A stretch of DNA of 56,934 bases from Ruminococcaceae bacterium UBA1417 (GCA_002305575.1 DBPP01000047.1:1-56934), one strand, 5' to 3'. Shown: positions 1 through 8,472, numbered from the stretch's first letter. The notes: generated by a model not told the origin, from the sequence alone. Numbers and translations are program-made.

Positions 1-32
1 TGTCCAAATTTATTGTAATAGGGGGTGATCCT

Positions 33-530
33 ATGGAAATTGCAGAACGGGAAGGAACCTATACGGCGGAACCCGAAGAAATCGTGCGCATGTACACGGA
101 GCTGTTGTTTCGTATCAGCTATTCGATGTCTGGCAATGCGGCAGACGCGGAGGATGTCCTGCAAAACGTTTTTTTAAAATACTGCGTCAAACGGCCGCAC
201 TTTCGAGACGGTGCGCACTGTAAGGCGTGGCTGATCCGTGTAACGGTCAACGAGACGAAAAACATGCTGCGCTTTCGAGCGTTACGCCGTACGGAGGACT
301 TGACGCCACTTGCAGAAATCCTGCCGGATCACGAACAGCAGGCGGTTTTTCAGGACATTCTCCTCTTGCCGGAGAAATACAAAATTGTTCTGATTCTCCA
401 CTATGTGGAAGGGTACAAAACGGCGGAAATCGCCGAGATCCTGAAAATTTCCCCCGCAGCTGTCCGAAAGCGACTTGAAAAAGGAAGAAAACAACTGAAA
501 CTCATTTATACGGAGGAGGAATACGGATGA
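33..530 (+). CDS. ECF-type RNA polymerase sigma factor
   Basis: A 165-residue sigma-70 family protein of the extracytoplasmic-function size class, predicted to redirect RNA polymerase to a small regulon. Region 2 is at residues 20-90, with the typical AEDVLQNVFLKY stretch at 39-50. Region 4 carries a helix-turn-helix at about 129-150 (TAEIAEILKISPAAVRKRLE). A GGGGGTG ribosome site lies just before the ATG. The gene overlaps the next one by 4 bp (ATGA), the usual arrangement of an ECF sigma factor with its membrane regulator. The target regulon cannot be read from this window. Confidence 0.9.
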   Translation: MEIAEREGTYTAEPEEIVRMYTELLFRISYSMSGNAADAEDVLQNVFLKYCVKRPHFRDGAHCKAWLIRVTVNETKNMLRFRALRRTEDLTPLAEILPDHEQQAVFQDILLLPEKYKIVLILHYVEGYKTAEIAEILKISPAAVRKRLEKGRKQLKLIYTEEEYG

Positions 531-1405
531 ATTTGCAACAGTTTCAAACGACAATGCAGGGCATTCAGGCGCCCGCTGGTCTGGAAGACCGGTTGCTTGC
601 CGCTTGCCGTACGAAGAGCAGAAGCCGCAGGCGAACTGTTGGGCGCTGGATTCCGGCAGCAGCGGGGGCCTTGGCTTTACTGCTTGCCGTGCTGGCACCG
701 GTGCTGAATGATTTTCCTTTTGCGCCGGCCGTTTCCCTATATGCTTCGGCTTCTGACGTCACGCAGGAGGTAGATCTCGCCGCCAATGGCATTCTCGATT
801 GCAGCGCGCGCACGCTGTTCTTTGCGTTTGACAACCGGGATATCGAACGTGTAGAGCTGTACAATTCTGCTGGCCGTCTGCGCTGCTTTTTCCATGTGGA
901 GAATGCGCAGAGCGGTGCGTGGGACACGTACACGATCTCCATCCCTTACGAAATGTATGCGACGTCCGTGCAGGATCCTGAGAATCCAACGCACGAGGAG
1001 CTGGCGCGGTTGCTCGAGGCGGCGCAGGACAGCTGTGACCGGCTGGACGGCATTACGGACGAAATCGAGCGGTTTGAGACCTTGTACGGTACGCAGGACA
1101 TCGATTTCTTGCCGCTCATTGTGGGCGCGGAGATTTTTTCCAAAACGACATCCTCTTTTGTTGCAGTCTCCCTGCAAAATCCAGACAGCGTTTTGCGGGA
1201 GCCGGTGGAGGATGCGGAGAACCTGACGGTTGAGCCGGGGGAGGAAGTCGAATGGATTTTGGAGACAGATGACATCTCCGCAGATTTTGCCGATACAATC
1301 GAGACAACCGTATACTTTGAAAACGGGAGGACCCTTTCAGGCCGGATCTGGATTCAGGGTACGGCAGACGGACGCTTGCAAGCCGGCTTTGAAAACGACG
1401 GGTAA
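527..1405 (+). CDS. Single-pass membrane protein, probable anti-sigma partner
   Basis: A 292-residue protein, translationally coupled to the ECF sigma gene upstream. Residues 1-38 are cytoplasmic-looking and basic (CRTKSRSRRR). One transmembrane helix follows at about 42-62 (AAAGALALLLAVLAPVL), and the remainder is an acidic extracytoplasmic domain of about 225 residues. Position, overlap and topology fit an anti-sigma factor or a DUF4179-like sensor, but there is no recognisable zinc-binding anti-sigma motif. The role is therefore inferred from context only. Confidence 0.6.
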   Translation: MNLQQFQTTMQGIQAPAGLEDRLLAACRTKSRSRRRTVGRWIPAAAGALALLLAVLAPVLNDFPFAPAVSLYASASDVTQEVDLAANGILDCSARTLFFAFDNRDIERVELYNSAGRLRCFFHVENAQSGAWDTYTISIPYEMYATSVQDPENPTHEELARLLEAAQDSCDRLDGITDEIERFETLYGTQDIDFLPLIVGAEIFSKTTSSFVAVSLQNPDSVLREPVEDAENLTVEPGEEVEWILETDDISADFADTIETTVYFENGRTLSGRIWIQGTADGRLQAGFENDG

Positions 1406-1420
1406 TTTTTTGAATTCTGA

Positions 1421-1449
1421 ATGACAATGCGATCTTTCCGTGGTACAAT
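1421..1449 (+). promoter_or_regulatory. Sigma-A-type promoter of the GH32 gene
   Basis: ATGACA (1421-1426) and TACAAT (1444-1449) are separated by 17 bp, with a TG extension at 1441-1442. Each hexamer matches the housekeeping consensus at 5 of 6 positions. The promoter ends 34 bp before the chosen GH32 start, which argues against the longer reading frame beginning at 1421, since that start would sit inside the -35 box. Confidence 0.75.
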
Positions 1450-1483
1450 AGGGGCAGTTTCCAATATGGAGAGGATGGTACGG

Positions 1484-2995
1484 ATGAAGATTGAATTGTC
1501 AGTGGAAAAGCGCTATATGCAGATTCCGGTGCAATACGACGGGGAAAGTCAACGGTTCACCGTCTACGAAGGTGGTGTGCCGGTGTACAGCTTTGATGCG
1601 GCGTATGCGGATGCGGCGCCCGATACGGTATATTACGCTGATTTGCGCGCGTATTTGGGGCGTGAGGTCTCCCTCGAAGCGCCGGACCACTTTGTGCCGG
1701 TGTTCTGCGATGCAACGAAACCGCTTGCGTCCGAACAGTGCGCACTGCGCCCAACCGTACATTTCACGGCGGAGCGCGGGTGGATCAACGACCCGAACGG
1801 CCTATGTTTCTACAATGGCCTTTATCACCTGTTTTACCAGCACAACCCGTATGGACGTCTTTGGGGCAATATGCACTGGGGACATGCCGTGAGTCGCGAT
1901 CTTTTTCATTGGGAGCACCGCGAAGAGGCGCTATTCAGCGATGAGCACGGCGCGATGTTTTCCGGCTCGGCGGTTGTGGATTCCGGCAATTGCGCCGGGC
2001 TGCAGGAGGGTGCGGAAACACCCCTGCTTTTCTTCTACACCTGCGCGGGAGAACAGAGCACACAGTGCCTGGCCTACAGCACGGACGGTGGCCGCACGCT
2101 GCAAAAGTATGGGCAGAATCCGCTGATTCCCGAGATGGTTGCCGGCAACCGCGACCCGAAGGTGGTTTGGGATGCAGAACACAGCCGTTGGCTGATGGCA
2201 CTTTACTTTGACGGCCGCAATTACGGAATATTTACGGCGCAGGATCTCCTGCACTGGACGCTGTTGCAGCGCTTCGATCTGCCCGGCGACGACGAATGTC
2301 CCGATCTGTACCCGTTGACGGCCGACGACGGCAAAACGTTTTGGATCTATTCCGGCGCGCACGACATGTATTTTGTCGGGACTTTTGATTCCCGAGGGCT
2401 GTTCCAGCCGGTACAGTCGGTCGGCCAATTGTCCTATTCCTCAGCGGCCTATGCGGCGCAGACGTATTTCCACGAGCCGGGCAAGCCTGCCATCCGCTTT
2501 GCATGGAACCGCAGCGAAATCCCGGGTGCACCGTTTAACGGCTCGATGTGTACGCCGACGGAAATGACGCTGCGTAAAATTGGCGCGCGGTACTATCTCT
2601 GCGCCAAACCGGTCGGCGGACTGGATTCCCTCGTTGTACGCGAGGTGCGCAGGGAAAAGGAAAGTGTGCAGGACCTCATACAGCCGTTGATGACCAGAGC
2701 GTGTAGCGTGGAGATCGAAACAAAGGACGCGCCGTTCTCGTGCCGCATTTACGGCCTCGACATTCGCGTGGAGATGGGCGGCGTTTCCTGCGGAGAGGTG
2801 TTCCTGCCGCGCACGGAGGAGGAAACCATGGCGGTGCAGATCCTGTGTGACACCACGAGCACGGAGATCTATCTGAATGGTACGGCCATCACCGCGGTGC
2901 CGCATGTGCAGCACGATGATGAGGCTTTTTTTGCCCTGCATGCTGAGAACCCGGTGCAGCTTGAACGGCTTCGCATTGCAGAACTCTCGCTCTGA
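1484..2995 (+). CDS. Glycoside hydrolase family 32 (beta-fructosidase / sucrose-6-phosphate hydrolase type)
   Basis: A 503-residue GH32 enzyme that releases fructose from sucrose, sucrose phosphate or fructans. Three catalytic-site motifs are visible: WINDPNGL (residues 100-107, nucleophile Asp103), RDPKVV (Asp224, transition-state stabiliser) and ECPDLYP (acid/base Glu271). A C-terminal beta-sandwich follows from about residue 370. There is no signal peptide, so the enzyme is probably intracellular. The start was chosen because GGAGAGG sits 9 bp upstream and the promoter is immediately before it. No sugar transporter or PTS gene lies next to it, so the imported substrate is unclear. Confidence 0.88.
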   Translation: MKIELSVEKRYMQIPVQYDGESQRFTVYEGGVPVYSFDAAYADAAPDTVYYADLRAYLGREVSLEAPDHFVPVFCDATKPLASEQCALRPTVHFTAERGWINDPNGLCFYNGLYHLFYQHNPYGRLWGNMHWGHAVSRDLFHWEHREEALFSDEHGAMFSGSAVVDSGNCAGLQEGAETPLLFFYTCAGEQSTQCLAYSTDGGRTLQKYGQNPLIPEMVAGNRDPKVVWDAEHSRWLMALYFDGRNYGIFTAQDLLHWTLLQRFDLPGDDECPDLYPLTADDGKTFWIYSGAHDMYFVGTFDSRGLFQPVQSVGQLSYSSAAYAAQTYFHEPGKPAIRFAWNRSEIPGAPFNGSMCTPTEMTLRKIGARYYLCAKPVGGLDSLVVREVRREKESVQDLIQPLMTRACSVEIETKDAPFSCRIYGLDIRVEMGGVSCGEVFLPRTEEETMAVQILCDTTSTEIYLNGTAITAVPHVQHDDEAFFALHAENPVQLERLRIAELSL

Positions 2996-3027
2996 GAAAG
3001 GCTCTAAAAAGAATAGCCCGAACCTTT

Positions 3028-3057
3028 GCCGGACAGGGGACGCCCTGCCCGGCTTTT
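3028..3057 (+). terminator. Rho-independent terminator after the GH32 gene
   Basis: GC-rich inverted repeat (GCCGGACAGGG paired with CCCTGCCCGGC around GACG), followed by TTTTCT. It separates the sugar gene from the spoIIIA operon. Confidence 0.8.
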
Positions 3058-3065
3058 CTGTTCTA

Positions 3066-3089
3066 AATCCGGATGCCCGTCCATACAAT
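3066..3089 (+). promoter_or_regulatory. Candidate sigma-E-dependent promoter of the spoIIIA operon
   Basis: CATACAAT at 3082-3089 equals the sporulation sigma-E -10 consensus (CATACANT). An AT-rich TAAAT lies about 13-14 bp upstream in the -35 position. It is 24 bp before the spoIIIAA start. The Bacillus subtilis spoIIIA operon is known to be transcribed by sigma-E in the mother cell, so the match is expected, although the -35 is weak. Confidence 0.55.
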
Positions 3090-3113
3090 GAACCATACGA
3101 AAAAGGATTGGTG

Positions 3114-4073
3114 ATGCATATGGACTACGAAAAAGCCGTGCGGCATCTCGGACGCTTTACGCCTTTGCTGTGCAAGGTGCCGCCTTGCGTGCGGGATACC
3201 GTGTGTGACGTCCGGCTCAGTCTTGACAAGCCGGTGATGCTCTGTTGCCACAGGCAGATTCTGTTTCTGAAAAACGACGGAACGGTATCCGCGCACGCGG
3301 GTGCGGATTGCCCAAGGGTGATGGCCGAGGATTTGCAGGGAATTTTCCGGCGCTTGTGCGGGTATTCGGTGTACAGCCATACCGATGAGTTGCAAAATGG
3401 GTTTATCTCCGTGGAACGCAGCCTGCGAGTCGGCATTGGCGGCACGGCTGTGCTGCAAAACGGTGCGCTGAAAACCGTTCGGGACATTACAAGCCTTTCG
3501 GTTCGGATTCCCCGGGAAATACCCGGCTGCGCGGAACCGCTTTTGCGTGCGGGCGTTTCGCTTCGGGAAGGTTTGCTGCTGGCTGGCGCACCTTCCTCAG
3601 GAAAGACGACGCTTCTGCGCGACCTTGCACGATGGCTCGGCAACACGGGACACCGCACGGCGGTTTTGGACGAGCGCTTCGAGCTTCTGGCGGACGGCTT
3701 TGATCTCGGCGTCTGTACGGATGTGCTGCAGGGCTATCCCAAGCAGGCGGGATTGTTTCATGCGATCCGCTGTCTTTCGCCGGAATACATTCTCTGCGAC
3801 GAGCTCGGGGAAGGAGATTTCCCTGCGCTTCAGGCGGCAGCCTTTGCGGGTGTATCCTTGATTGCTACGGTGCATGCCACGAGTCCGCAAACGCTGTTAA
3901 AGCGTCCATTATGCCGCGATGTTCTGGCGTTGGGAGCGTTTCAAACGGTGGCCTTGCTGGACGGCCGGGAGCGGCCGGCGGTTTGCGCGCAAATTCTTCG
4001 GGCGGGTGATCTCCTTGAAAACGATGGCAGCTCTTCTGCTGATAGCCTGCGGCCTGGGCGCCGGGCTGTTTGA
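3114..4073 (+). CDS. spoIIIAA: Stage III sporulation protein AA (secretion-type ATPase)
   Basis: A 319-residue ATPase of the mother-cell SpoIIIA complex, which with forespore SpoIIQ forms the feeding-tube channel needed for late forespore gene expression. Walker A GAPSSGKTT lies at about 159-167, and an aspartate-rich Walker B-like ILCDELGE follows at about 226-233. The N-terminal domain is about 140 residues. AAAAGG lies 7 bp before the chosen ATG; a second ATG is 6 bp further on. The reading frame is open far upstream, but that part overlaps the end of the GH32 gene and the terminator, so it is not coding. First gene of the complete AA-AH operon. Confidence 0.93.
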   Translation: MHMDYEKAVRHLGRFTPLLCKVPPCVRDTVCDVRLSLDKPVMLCCHRQILFLKNDGTVSAHAGADCPRVMAEDLQGIFRRLCGYSVYSHTDELQNGFISVERSLRVGIGGTAVLQNGALKTVRDITSLSVRIPREIPGCAEPLLRAGVSLREGLLLAGAPSSGKTTLLRDLARWLGNTGHRTAVLDERFELLADGFDLGVCTDVLQGYPKQAGLFHAIRCLSPEYILCDELGEGDFPALQAAAFAGVSLIATVHATSPQTLLKRPLCRDVLALGAFQTVALLDGRERPAVCAQILRAGDLLENDGSSSADSLRPGRRAV

Positions 4074-4482
4074 AGCGATGCGCCTGCGCGCGCGGGAGCG
4101 GGAGTTGCGCGTGTTTGCGGATGCATTGGCTGCGTTGAAAAGCGCGGCGGCATACACGTCTGGGGATTTGTACGCATTGCTGGAGCTCTGTGAAGACAAT
4201 GACTTTCTTCGCCTTGTCCGGCGCGATATGGAGCCATACGACGCTTGGACACAGGCTTCCCGCATGTTCTTCACGCGACAGGCCGATCGAGCGTTGGCAG
4301 ACGCCTTCCTGCGCGGTTTTGGCAAGACCGACCTGGAAGGGCAACTCGCCTATATGCAGCTTTTTGAGACGCGTACGGCGGAGGCTTTGGAAGTGGCGCG
4401 GCAGGATGTCCGCTTAAAATGCAGGCTGTACACGATGCTCGGTCTGTTTTCTGGCACAGTTTTGGCGCTGATCCTGATATGA
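4006..4482 (+). CDS. spoIIIAB: Stage III sporulation protein AB
   Basis: About 158 residues, with a hydrophobic N-terminal segment (MAALLLIACGLGAGLFEA) and a helical, charged middle, as in type II secretion F-like SpoIIIAB. A second hydrophobic helix ends the protein (MLGLFSGTVLALILI). It overlaps the spoIIIAA end by about 68 bp. The start is uncertain: GTG at 4006 best matches the family's N terminus, while ATG at 4024 would give a 152-residue product. Neither has a strong ribosome site, suggesting translational coupling. Confidence 0.85.
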   Translation: MISLKTMAALLLIACGLGAGLFEAMRLRARERELRVFADALAALKSAAAYTSGDLYALLELCEDNDFLRLVRRDMEPYDAWTQASRMFFTRQADRALADAFLRGFGKTDLEGQLAYMQLFETRTAEALEVARQDVRLKCRLYTMLGLFSGTVLALILI

Positions 4483-4506
4483 AACAGAAAGGAACGCGGA
4501 GCCCCT

Positions 4507-4701
4507 ATGGATGTGGATCTGATTTTCAAAATTGCCGCAATCGGCATCATTGTCGCAGTCCTAAACCAGCTCCTGATTCGCTCGGGACGGGAGGAGCAGG
4601 CTATGATGACGACACTGGCCGGCCTGATCGTCGTGCTGATGATGATTATTTCGGAAATCAGCACGCTGTTCAATACGATCAAGTCGGTCTTCGGCCTTTG
4701 A
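4507..4701 (+). CDS. spoIIIAC: Stage III sporulation protein AC
   Basis: A 64-residue protein with two hydrophobic helices (about residues 5-22 and 35-52), matching the usual length and topology of SpoIIIAC. It is a membrane subunit of the SpoIIIA channel complex in the mother cell. An AGAAAGGA-type site lies upstream. Its TGA stop overlaps the TTG proposed as the start of spoIIIAD. Confidence 0.92.
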   Translation: MDVDLIFKIAAIGIIVAVLNQLLIRSGREEQAMMTTLAGLIVVLMMIISEISTLFNTIKSVFGL

Positions 4702-5087
4702 GCGGCGTAGTGGCCGTATCCGCGGTCGCGGTATTTGCGGCGGTATGCGGCGCGCTGATCAAAAAAGGCAACCCTGAAACCGCGCTTTTGTTTTCGGTCG
4801 GCGTGGCGGTGCTGGTCTTTTTGTATGTTTTACCGCAGGTAGAATCCCTCGCGCAGACCGTTAGTCAGCTGGCCGAGGCATCCGACTTATCTGAGGTGCT
4901 CGGCGTTCTGCTGAAAGCACTCGGCATCGTTCTGATCGGGCGGCTTGCCGTGGGGGTATGTCGCGATGCGGGGGAAAGTGCCTTGGCCTCGGGTGTTGAA
5001 TTTGCCGTCAAGACTGCGGTGCTCCTTACAGCCCTGCCGCTGCTACAAAATTTGCTCTCGGTCATTCAGGAAGTTTTAACATTATGA
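4698..5087 (+). CDS. spoIIIAD: Stage III sporulation protein AD
   Basis: A 129-residue multi-pass membrane protein of the SpoIIIA complex. The family signatures KKGNPETALL and GESALASGVEFAVK are easily recognised. The frame is open upstream within spoIIIAC, but no ATG gives the family length. A TTG at 4698, overlapping the spoIIIAC stop as TTGA, gives an N terminus of the length expected for SpoIIIAD. GTG at 4710 is the alternative. Hydrophobic segments cover about residues 3-20, 28-46, 68-90 and 105-125. Confidence 0.88.
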   Translation: MSGVVAVSAVAVFAAVCGALIKKGNPETALLFSVGVAVLVFLYVLPQVESLAQTVSQLAEASDLSEVLGVLLKALGIVLIGRLAVGVCRDAGESALASGVEFAVKTAVLLTALPLLQNLLSVIQEVLTL

Positions 5088-6190
5088 AAAGAATGCGTTT
5101 TTTGTGGATCACACTGCTGGCCGTCCTGCTTGGTACCCTGCCGGTTCATGCCGATTCGGTGCAGGCGGAAATCTACGAGGAAAGCGGAGCGGCGCAGCTT
5201 GCTGAGGCGTTGCCGGAAGAAGCGCGGTTTCTTCTGCAAACATCCGGCTTTTCACCCGAGCAGGTGGGCGGCGGGGATGCGCAGAACTTTTTTGGCCAGC
5301 TTGCGGCTGGCATCAATGCGTCGGCCACGGAACCGCTGCGGGCGCTCGTTCTGCTTCTTGCCGTCGTTGTGCTTTGCCGGATGGTCTCAGAATTTGCGCC
5401 GGATACGCTGGCGCAGACGGTCAATCTGTGCGCGGTGCTCGGCGCGGCGGGAATTTTGTTGTCTCCTATGGCTGCGCTGATCGAAAAGACTACGGCAGTG
5501 ACGGAGGCGGTCGGTGTTTTTCTGTTGGCCGCCGTTCCGGTATATGCCGGTCTTTTGGTTGCAGCCGGCGGGGCGGCAACAGGTTCCACCTATGGTGCGC
5601 TGACACTGACTGCGGCAAACGGTATTTCGGCGCTGACCGTCCAGCTCCTTGTGCCGTTGTTGCGCATCTTTCTGGCGTTTTCAGCTGTTTCTGCTGTTTC
5701 GTCGTTTAATTTGAAAAAGTTGGCGGACGCCTTATATAAGCTGCTCAAATGGGCGCTTGTGCTTGCCGTCACTGCCTTCACAAGCGTTCTTTCGCTGCAA
5801 ACGCTCGTTTCCGCACAGTCGGATGCCGTAACCGGAAAGGCGGCGAAAATTCTGGCTTCCAGTGCAATCCCGATCGTCGGCGGGGCATTTGGCGATGCGC
5901 TCTCTGTGCTGCATGCAAGCGTGGGCATGATCAAATCCGGCGTCAGCGCGTTCGGGATTCTGGCGTCCCTGGCAATTTTTCTGCCGCTATGTTTACAGGC
6001 AGCCGTTTGGATTGGCGTTTGTTTTTTGGCATCGCTGGCGGCGGAGCTGTTTGATTTATCCAAACTTGCCGCGTTCTTAGACGGCTGCGCGACGGCCTTG
6101 AAGCTGATTTTGGCCGTGGTTTTCAGTATTGGCGCGATTTCCGTTGTTTCGGCGGCAGTTGTGCTCTGTGTGCGAGGTGCTTATGCGTGA
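5084..6190 (+). CDS. spoIIIAE: Stage III sporulation protein AE
   Basis: A 368-residue membrane protein with a cleavable-looking signal sequence (residues 1-24, ending PVHADS). An extracytoplasmic stretch of about 65 residues follows, then about seven hydrophobic helices. Length and topology match SpoIIIAE, a core membrane subunit of the SpoIIIA channel. It overlaps spoIIIAD by 4 bp and spoIIIAF by 8 bp, so the operon is translationally coupled here. Confidence 0.92.
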   Translation: MKRMRFLWITLLAVLLGTLPVHADSVQAEIYEESGAAQLAEALPEEARFLLQTSGFSPEQVGGGDAQNFFGQLAAGINASATEPLRALVLLLAVVVLCRMVSEFAPDTLAQTVNLCAVLGAAGILLSPMAALIEKTTAVTEAVGVFLLAAVPVYAGLLVAAGGAATGSTYGALTLTAANGISALTVQLLVPLLRIFLAFSAVSAVSSFNLKKLADALYKLLKWALVLAVTAFTSVLSLQTLVSAQSDAVTGKAAKILASSAIPIVGGAFGDALSVLHASVGMIKSGVSAFGILASLAIFLPLCLQAAVWIGVCFLASLAAELFDLSKLAAFLDGCATALKLILAVVFSIGAISVVSAAVVLCVRGAYA

Positions 6191-6647
6191 CGTGTATACG
6201 CTTGTCTTTTCTGTCAGCGCCGTTTTGCTGGGAATCGAGATCATCGCCCGATTGTTTCCCGAAAAGAGCGCAGCGTTTGTCCAGGCGCTCGCCGTCCTTG
6301 CCGCGGTTTTGACACTTATGGGCGGACTTTTGCATGCCGACTGGTCCTGGCTGCAACAGGCTTCGTCGGTTTCTTTCGAAGAAAATACAAAGGTCGAAAC
6401 GCTCTACGCCGAAACTGGTACCGCGCTGCTGCGCGAGCGGCTGCGTGCGCTGCTCGAGTCTTCCGGTATTGCGGTAGCCGACGCAGACGACGGCGTGGAA
6501 ATCTGGTATACCAAAGGAGACGATGGTGCAATCGACATCGACCGCGTGCGTGTCAGCGTTGAGTACGCAACGGATATCGACCGCGCCTATGCAGTTTTAA
6601 ACGCCGCGCTGACCGACGCCATACCGGTCGAGGTGTTTGCGCGCTGA
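6183..6647 (+). CDS. spoIIIAF: Stage III sporulation protein AF
   Basis: A 154-residue protein with two N-terminal transmembrane helices (about 4-20 and 33-50) and a soluble C-terminal domain of about 90 residues predicted to face the intermembrane space, as in SpoIIIAF. The ATG at 6183 overlaps the end of spoIIIAE; the longer open frame from 6129 lies inside spoIIIAE and is not favoured. Confidence 0.88.
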   Translation: MRDVYTLVFSVSAVLLGIEIIARLFPEKSAAFVQALAVLAAVLTLMGGLLHADWSWLQQASSVSFEENTKVETLYAETGTALLRERLRALLESSGIAVADADDGVEIWYTKGDDGAIDIDRVRVSVEYATDIDRAYAVLNAALTDAIPVEVFAR

Positions 6648-6664
6648 TGCGGAAAGGAGAGCAG

Positions 6665-7222
6665 ATGCAGGAAAAATATAAGGCGCTGCTGAAAAGCGGC
6701 AAGCTTACGTACTGCCTCATTGGCGTCTGCGTGCTTGCGGCTGCCGCAGTAATCTTTCTGCCAGAGCAGAATTCCGAAGACGTTTCCGTACCCGCTGAGA
6801 CGGAGGTTACGGCGCAAACGTATGCGGCGGCGGTTTCCGCCCAGATCGAAGCGATGGTTTCGGCCATTACGGGGGAATCGGACCCGCACGTCACGGTCAC
6901 ACTGCGCTCGATGGGGGAAACGGTTTACGCGACGGAGGACCGGCAAAGCGAGCACAACGCAGAGGAATATTCCGGCGACACCGTGAACAGGACGCAGACA
7001 GACGGCGATACAGAAACGACGTATATCATCGTCAAAGCGGCCGACGGTTCCCAGAAGCCTCTGATTGTCACACAGACCCAGCCGGAAATCTGCGGCGTCG
7101 TGATTGTCAGCCGCAGGGGCGCTGATGCGCAGATGCGGGAAAAAATCACGGAGGCGGTGAAAACAGCGCTCGATTTATCCTCTACACAGGTATGTGTGAC
7201 GGGGGGAGCGGAATATACATGA
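6665..7222 (+). CDS. spoIIIAG: Stage III sporulation protein AG
   Basis: A 185-residue ring-forming SpoIIIA subunit. There is one transmembrane helix at about 16-35 (CLIGVCVLAAAAVIF). The extracytoplasmic region includes the characteristic GVVIVSRRGAD segment and the C-terminal TEAVKTALDLSSTQVCV, a ring-building motif fold related to EscJ/PrgK. The start at 6665 is preceded by AAAGGAG at a 7-bp spacing. An ATG at 6647 in the same frame overlaps the spoIIIAF stop but would place the ribosome site inside the gene. Confidence 0.9.
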   Translation: MQEKYKALLKSGKLTYCLIGVCVLAAAAVIFLPEQNSEDVSVPAETEVTAQTYAAAVSAQIEAMVSAITGESDPHVTVTLRSMGETVYATEDRQSEHNAEEYSGDTVNRTQTDGDTETTYIIVKAADGSQKPLIVTQTQPEICGVVIVSRRGADAQMREKITEAVKTALDLSSTQVCVTGGAEYT

Positions 7223-7249
7223 TACAAATCACGATCGGAGGACAAAGCC

Positions 7250-7867
7250 ATGAAATACGGAAAAAGACAGCTCATTCTTGCATCCCTTGTGCTGGCCCTC
7301 GGTGCGGCCGTGTATTTGAACTGGCAGTTTGCCGGTACGGGTGTCGCCGTGGACGGGGAAGAGAGTGAGGAAACCTCGAGCGCGCTCGGTGCTGCGCAGC
7401 TTGTCAACAACAACTATGTGGAGACGGTGTCCGATTCGCTTGCGGGAGAGGACGGTGAAGCCGCGGAAACGCAGGCGGCACCCGAAGAAAGCGGAGCGAC
7501 TGAAGCCGCTGCGCCGGCCGCAGAGAAGCTTTCCGACGCACGCATGACGCGTCAGACAGCCCGGGATGAGGCGGTGGAGCTTCTGGAGGATATTCTCGAA
7601 GACGCGGAAGCGGATTCCGCCGTGAAGGAGGCCGCCGTCGGGGAAGCTTCGGCAATCGCGCAGAATATCCTCAAGGAAACGAACATTGAGAGCCTCCTTG
7701 CAGCGAAGGGATTCCCGGAAAGCGTCGCTTACATCAATGGAGACACGTGTACGGTCGTTGTGAACGGTGACATGGAGGATGCGCAGAATGCGCTGATCGT
7801 CCGTGATATCGCCGTTTCGGAAACCGGACTTGCGGCAGACCAGATCAAAATCATTTCGGCCGGATGA
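7250..7867 (+). CDS. spoIIIAH: Stage III sporulation protein AH
   Basis: A 205-residue mother-cell membrane protein that pairs with forespore SpoIIQ across the intermembrane space. It has one transmembrane helix (residues 8-24, followed by YLNWQFA, the family signature after the helix). An acidic, low-complexity linker (about 35-95) leads to a C-terminal ring-building domain (about 100-205; NGDTCTVVVNGDMED). GGAGG lies upstream. Last gene of the operon. Confidence 0.92.
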   Translation: MKYGKRQLILASLVLALGAAVYLNWQFAGTGVAVDGEESEETSSALGAAQLVNNNYVETVSDSLAGEDGEAAETQAAPEESGATEAAAPAAEKLSDARMTRQTARDEAVELLEDILEDAEADSAVKEAAVGEASAIAQNILKETNIESLLAAKGFPESVAYINGDTCTVVVNGDMEDAQNALIVRDIAVSETGLAADQIKIISAG

Positions 7868-7880
7868 TTTTGCCGGTGCC

Positions 7881-7909
7881 TTGCTTTTTGTCACGCCTTG
7901 TGCTACAAT
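7881..7909 (+). promoter_or_regulatory. Candidate extended -10 promoter upstream of nusB
   Basis: TGCTACAAT at 7901-7909 is an extended -10. The -35 region (TTGCTT, 7881-7886, 17-bp spacing) is poor. The promoter lies in the spoIIIAH-nusB gap and would start a leader of roughly 135 nt before nusB. Confidence 0.5.
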
Positions 7910-7949
7910 ACAACCAGTGCAAAGGCGTGTTGGGTGAAGCTTGAAAATT

Positions 7950-8020
7950 CCAGAAAGATCCGGATGTTTCCGGTGTTCACATGCAGACTCCCGCCGTTTC
8001 AGACACGGCGGGTTCTTTTT
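7950..8020 (+). terminator. Two-hairpin leader with intrinsic terminator before nusB
   Basis: A small hairpin (CCGGA-TGTT-TCCGG, about 7961-7974) is followed by a strong one (CCCGCCGT-TTCAGAC-ACGGCGGG, about 7990-8012) and a run of seven T residues. This could simply end spoIIIA transcripts. Because a promoter-like element lies in front, it may also act as an attenuator for the nusB operon. It does not match any riboswitch class I recognise. Confidence 0.7.
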
Positions 8021-8052
8021 TTGTGCAAAGCCCGATGGAAAGGAAATCAGAT

Positions 8053-8472
8053 ATGAAAACTAGGCATGAGTCGAGAGAGCAGGCGTTTGTCCTGCTGTTT
8101 GAAAAGACCGTAAATGATGACCCGATGGAGGACATCATCGAAATGGCGGTAGAAGCGCGCGGCATTGAGATGGATCCCTACTGCGAAAAGCTGACCGCCC
8201 TGGCAGAGCTGTATCTCGAGCAGATCGACGCGGAGATCGAAGCCAATCTCCGCGGCTGGAGCCTGCGTCGCCTGTCGCGTATGACGCTCACGATCCTGCG
8301 CGTGGCGGTTTGTGAAATGAAATTTATGCGTGCGCCGGATGTGCCTGTCAGCGTTTCCATCAACGAGGCGGTGGAACTTGCAAAGGTATACGGCAACGAA
8401 AAGGACGCATCGTATGTCAATGGTGTGCTTTCGAGTATCGCCAAGTCCCTGAACGGTGCCGAACATGCTTGA
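8053..8472 (+). CDS. nusB: Transcription antitermination factor NusB
   Basis: A 139-residue all-helical NusB protein, which binds boxA RNA with NusE/S10 during rRNA antitermination. The signature REQAFVLLFE is at residues 8-17, and the C-terminal PVSVSINEAVELAKVYGN is the conserved NusB helix. The ATG at 8053 is preceded by GGAAAGGAAA. The frame extends upstream to 7981, but that stretch encodes the terminator and is not coding. First gene of a nusB-xse-ispA operon. Confidence 0.93.
   Translation: MKTRHESREQAFVLLFEKTVNDDPMEDIIEMAVEARGIEMDPYCEKLTALAELYLEQIDAEIEANLRGWSLRRLSRMTLTILRVAVCEMKFMRAPDVPVSVSINEAVELAKVYGNEKDASYVNGVLSSIAKSLNGAEHA

Noticed and set aside
1421..1483. Longer N terminus for the GH32 enzyme
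   Set aside because: The extra codons contain the promoter and the ribosome site of the gene.
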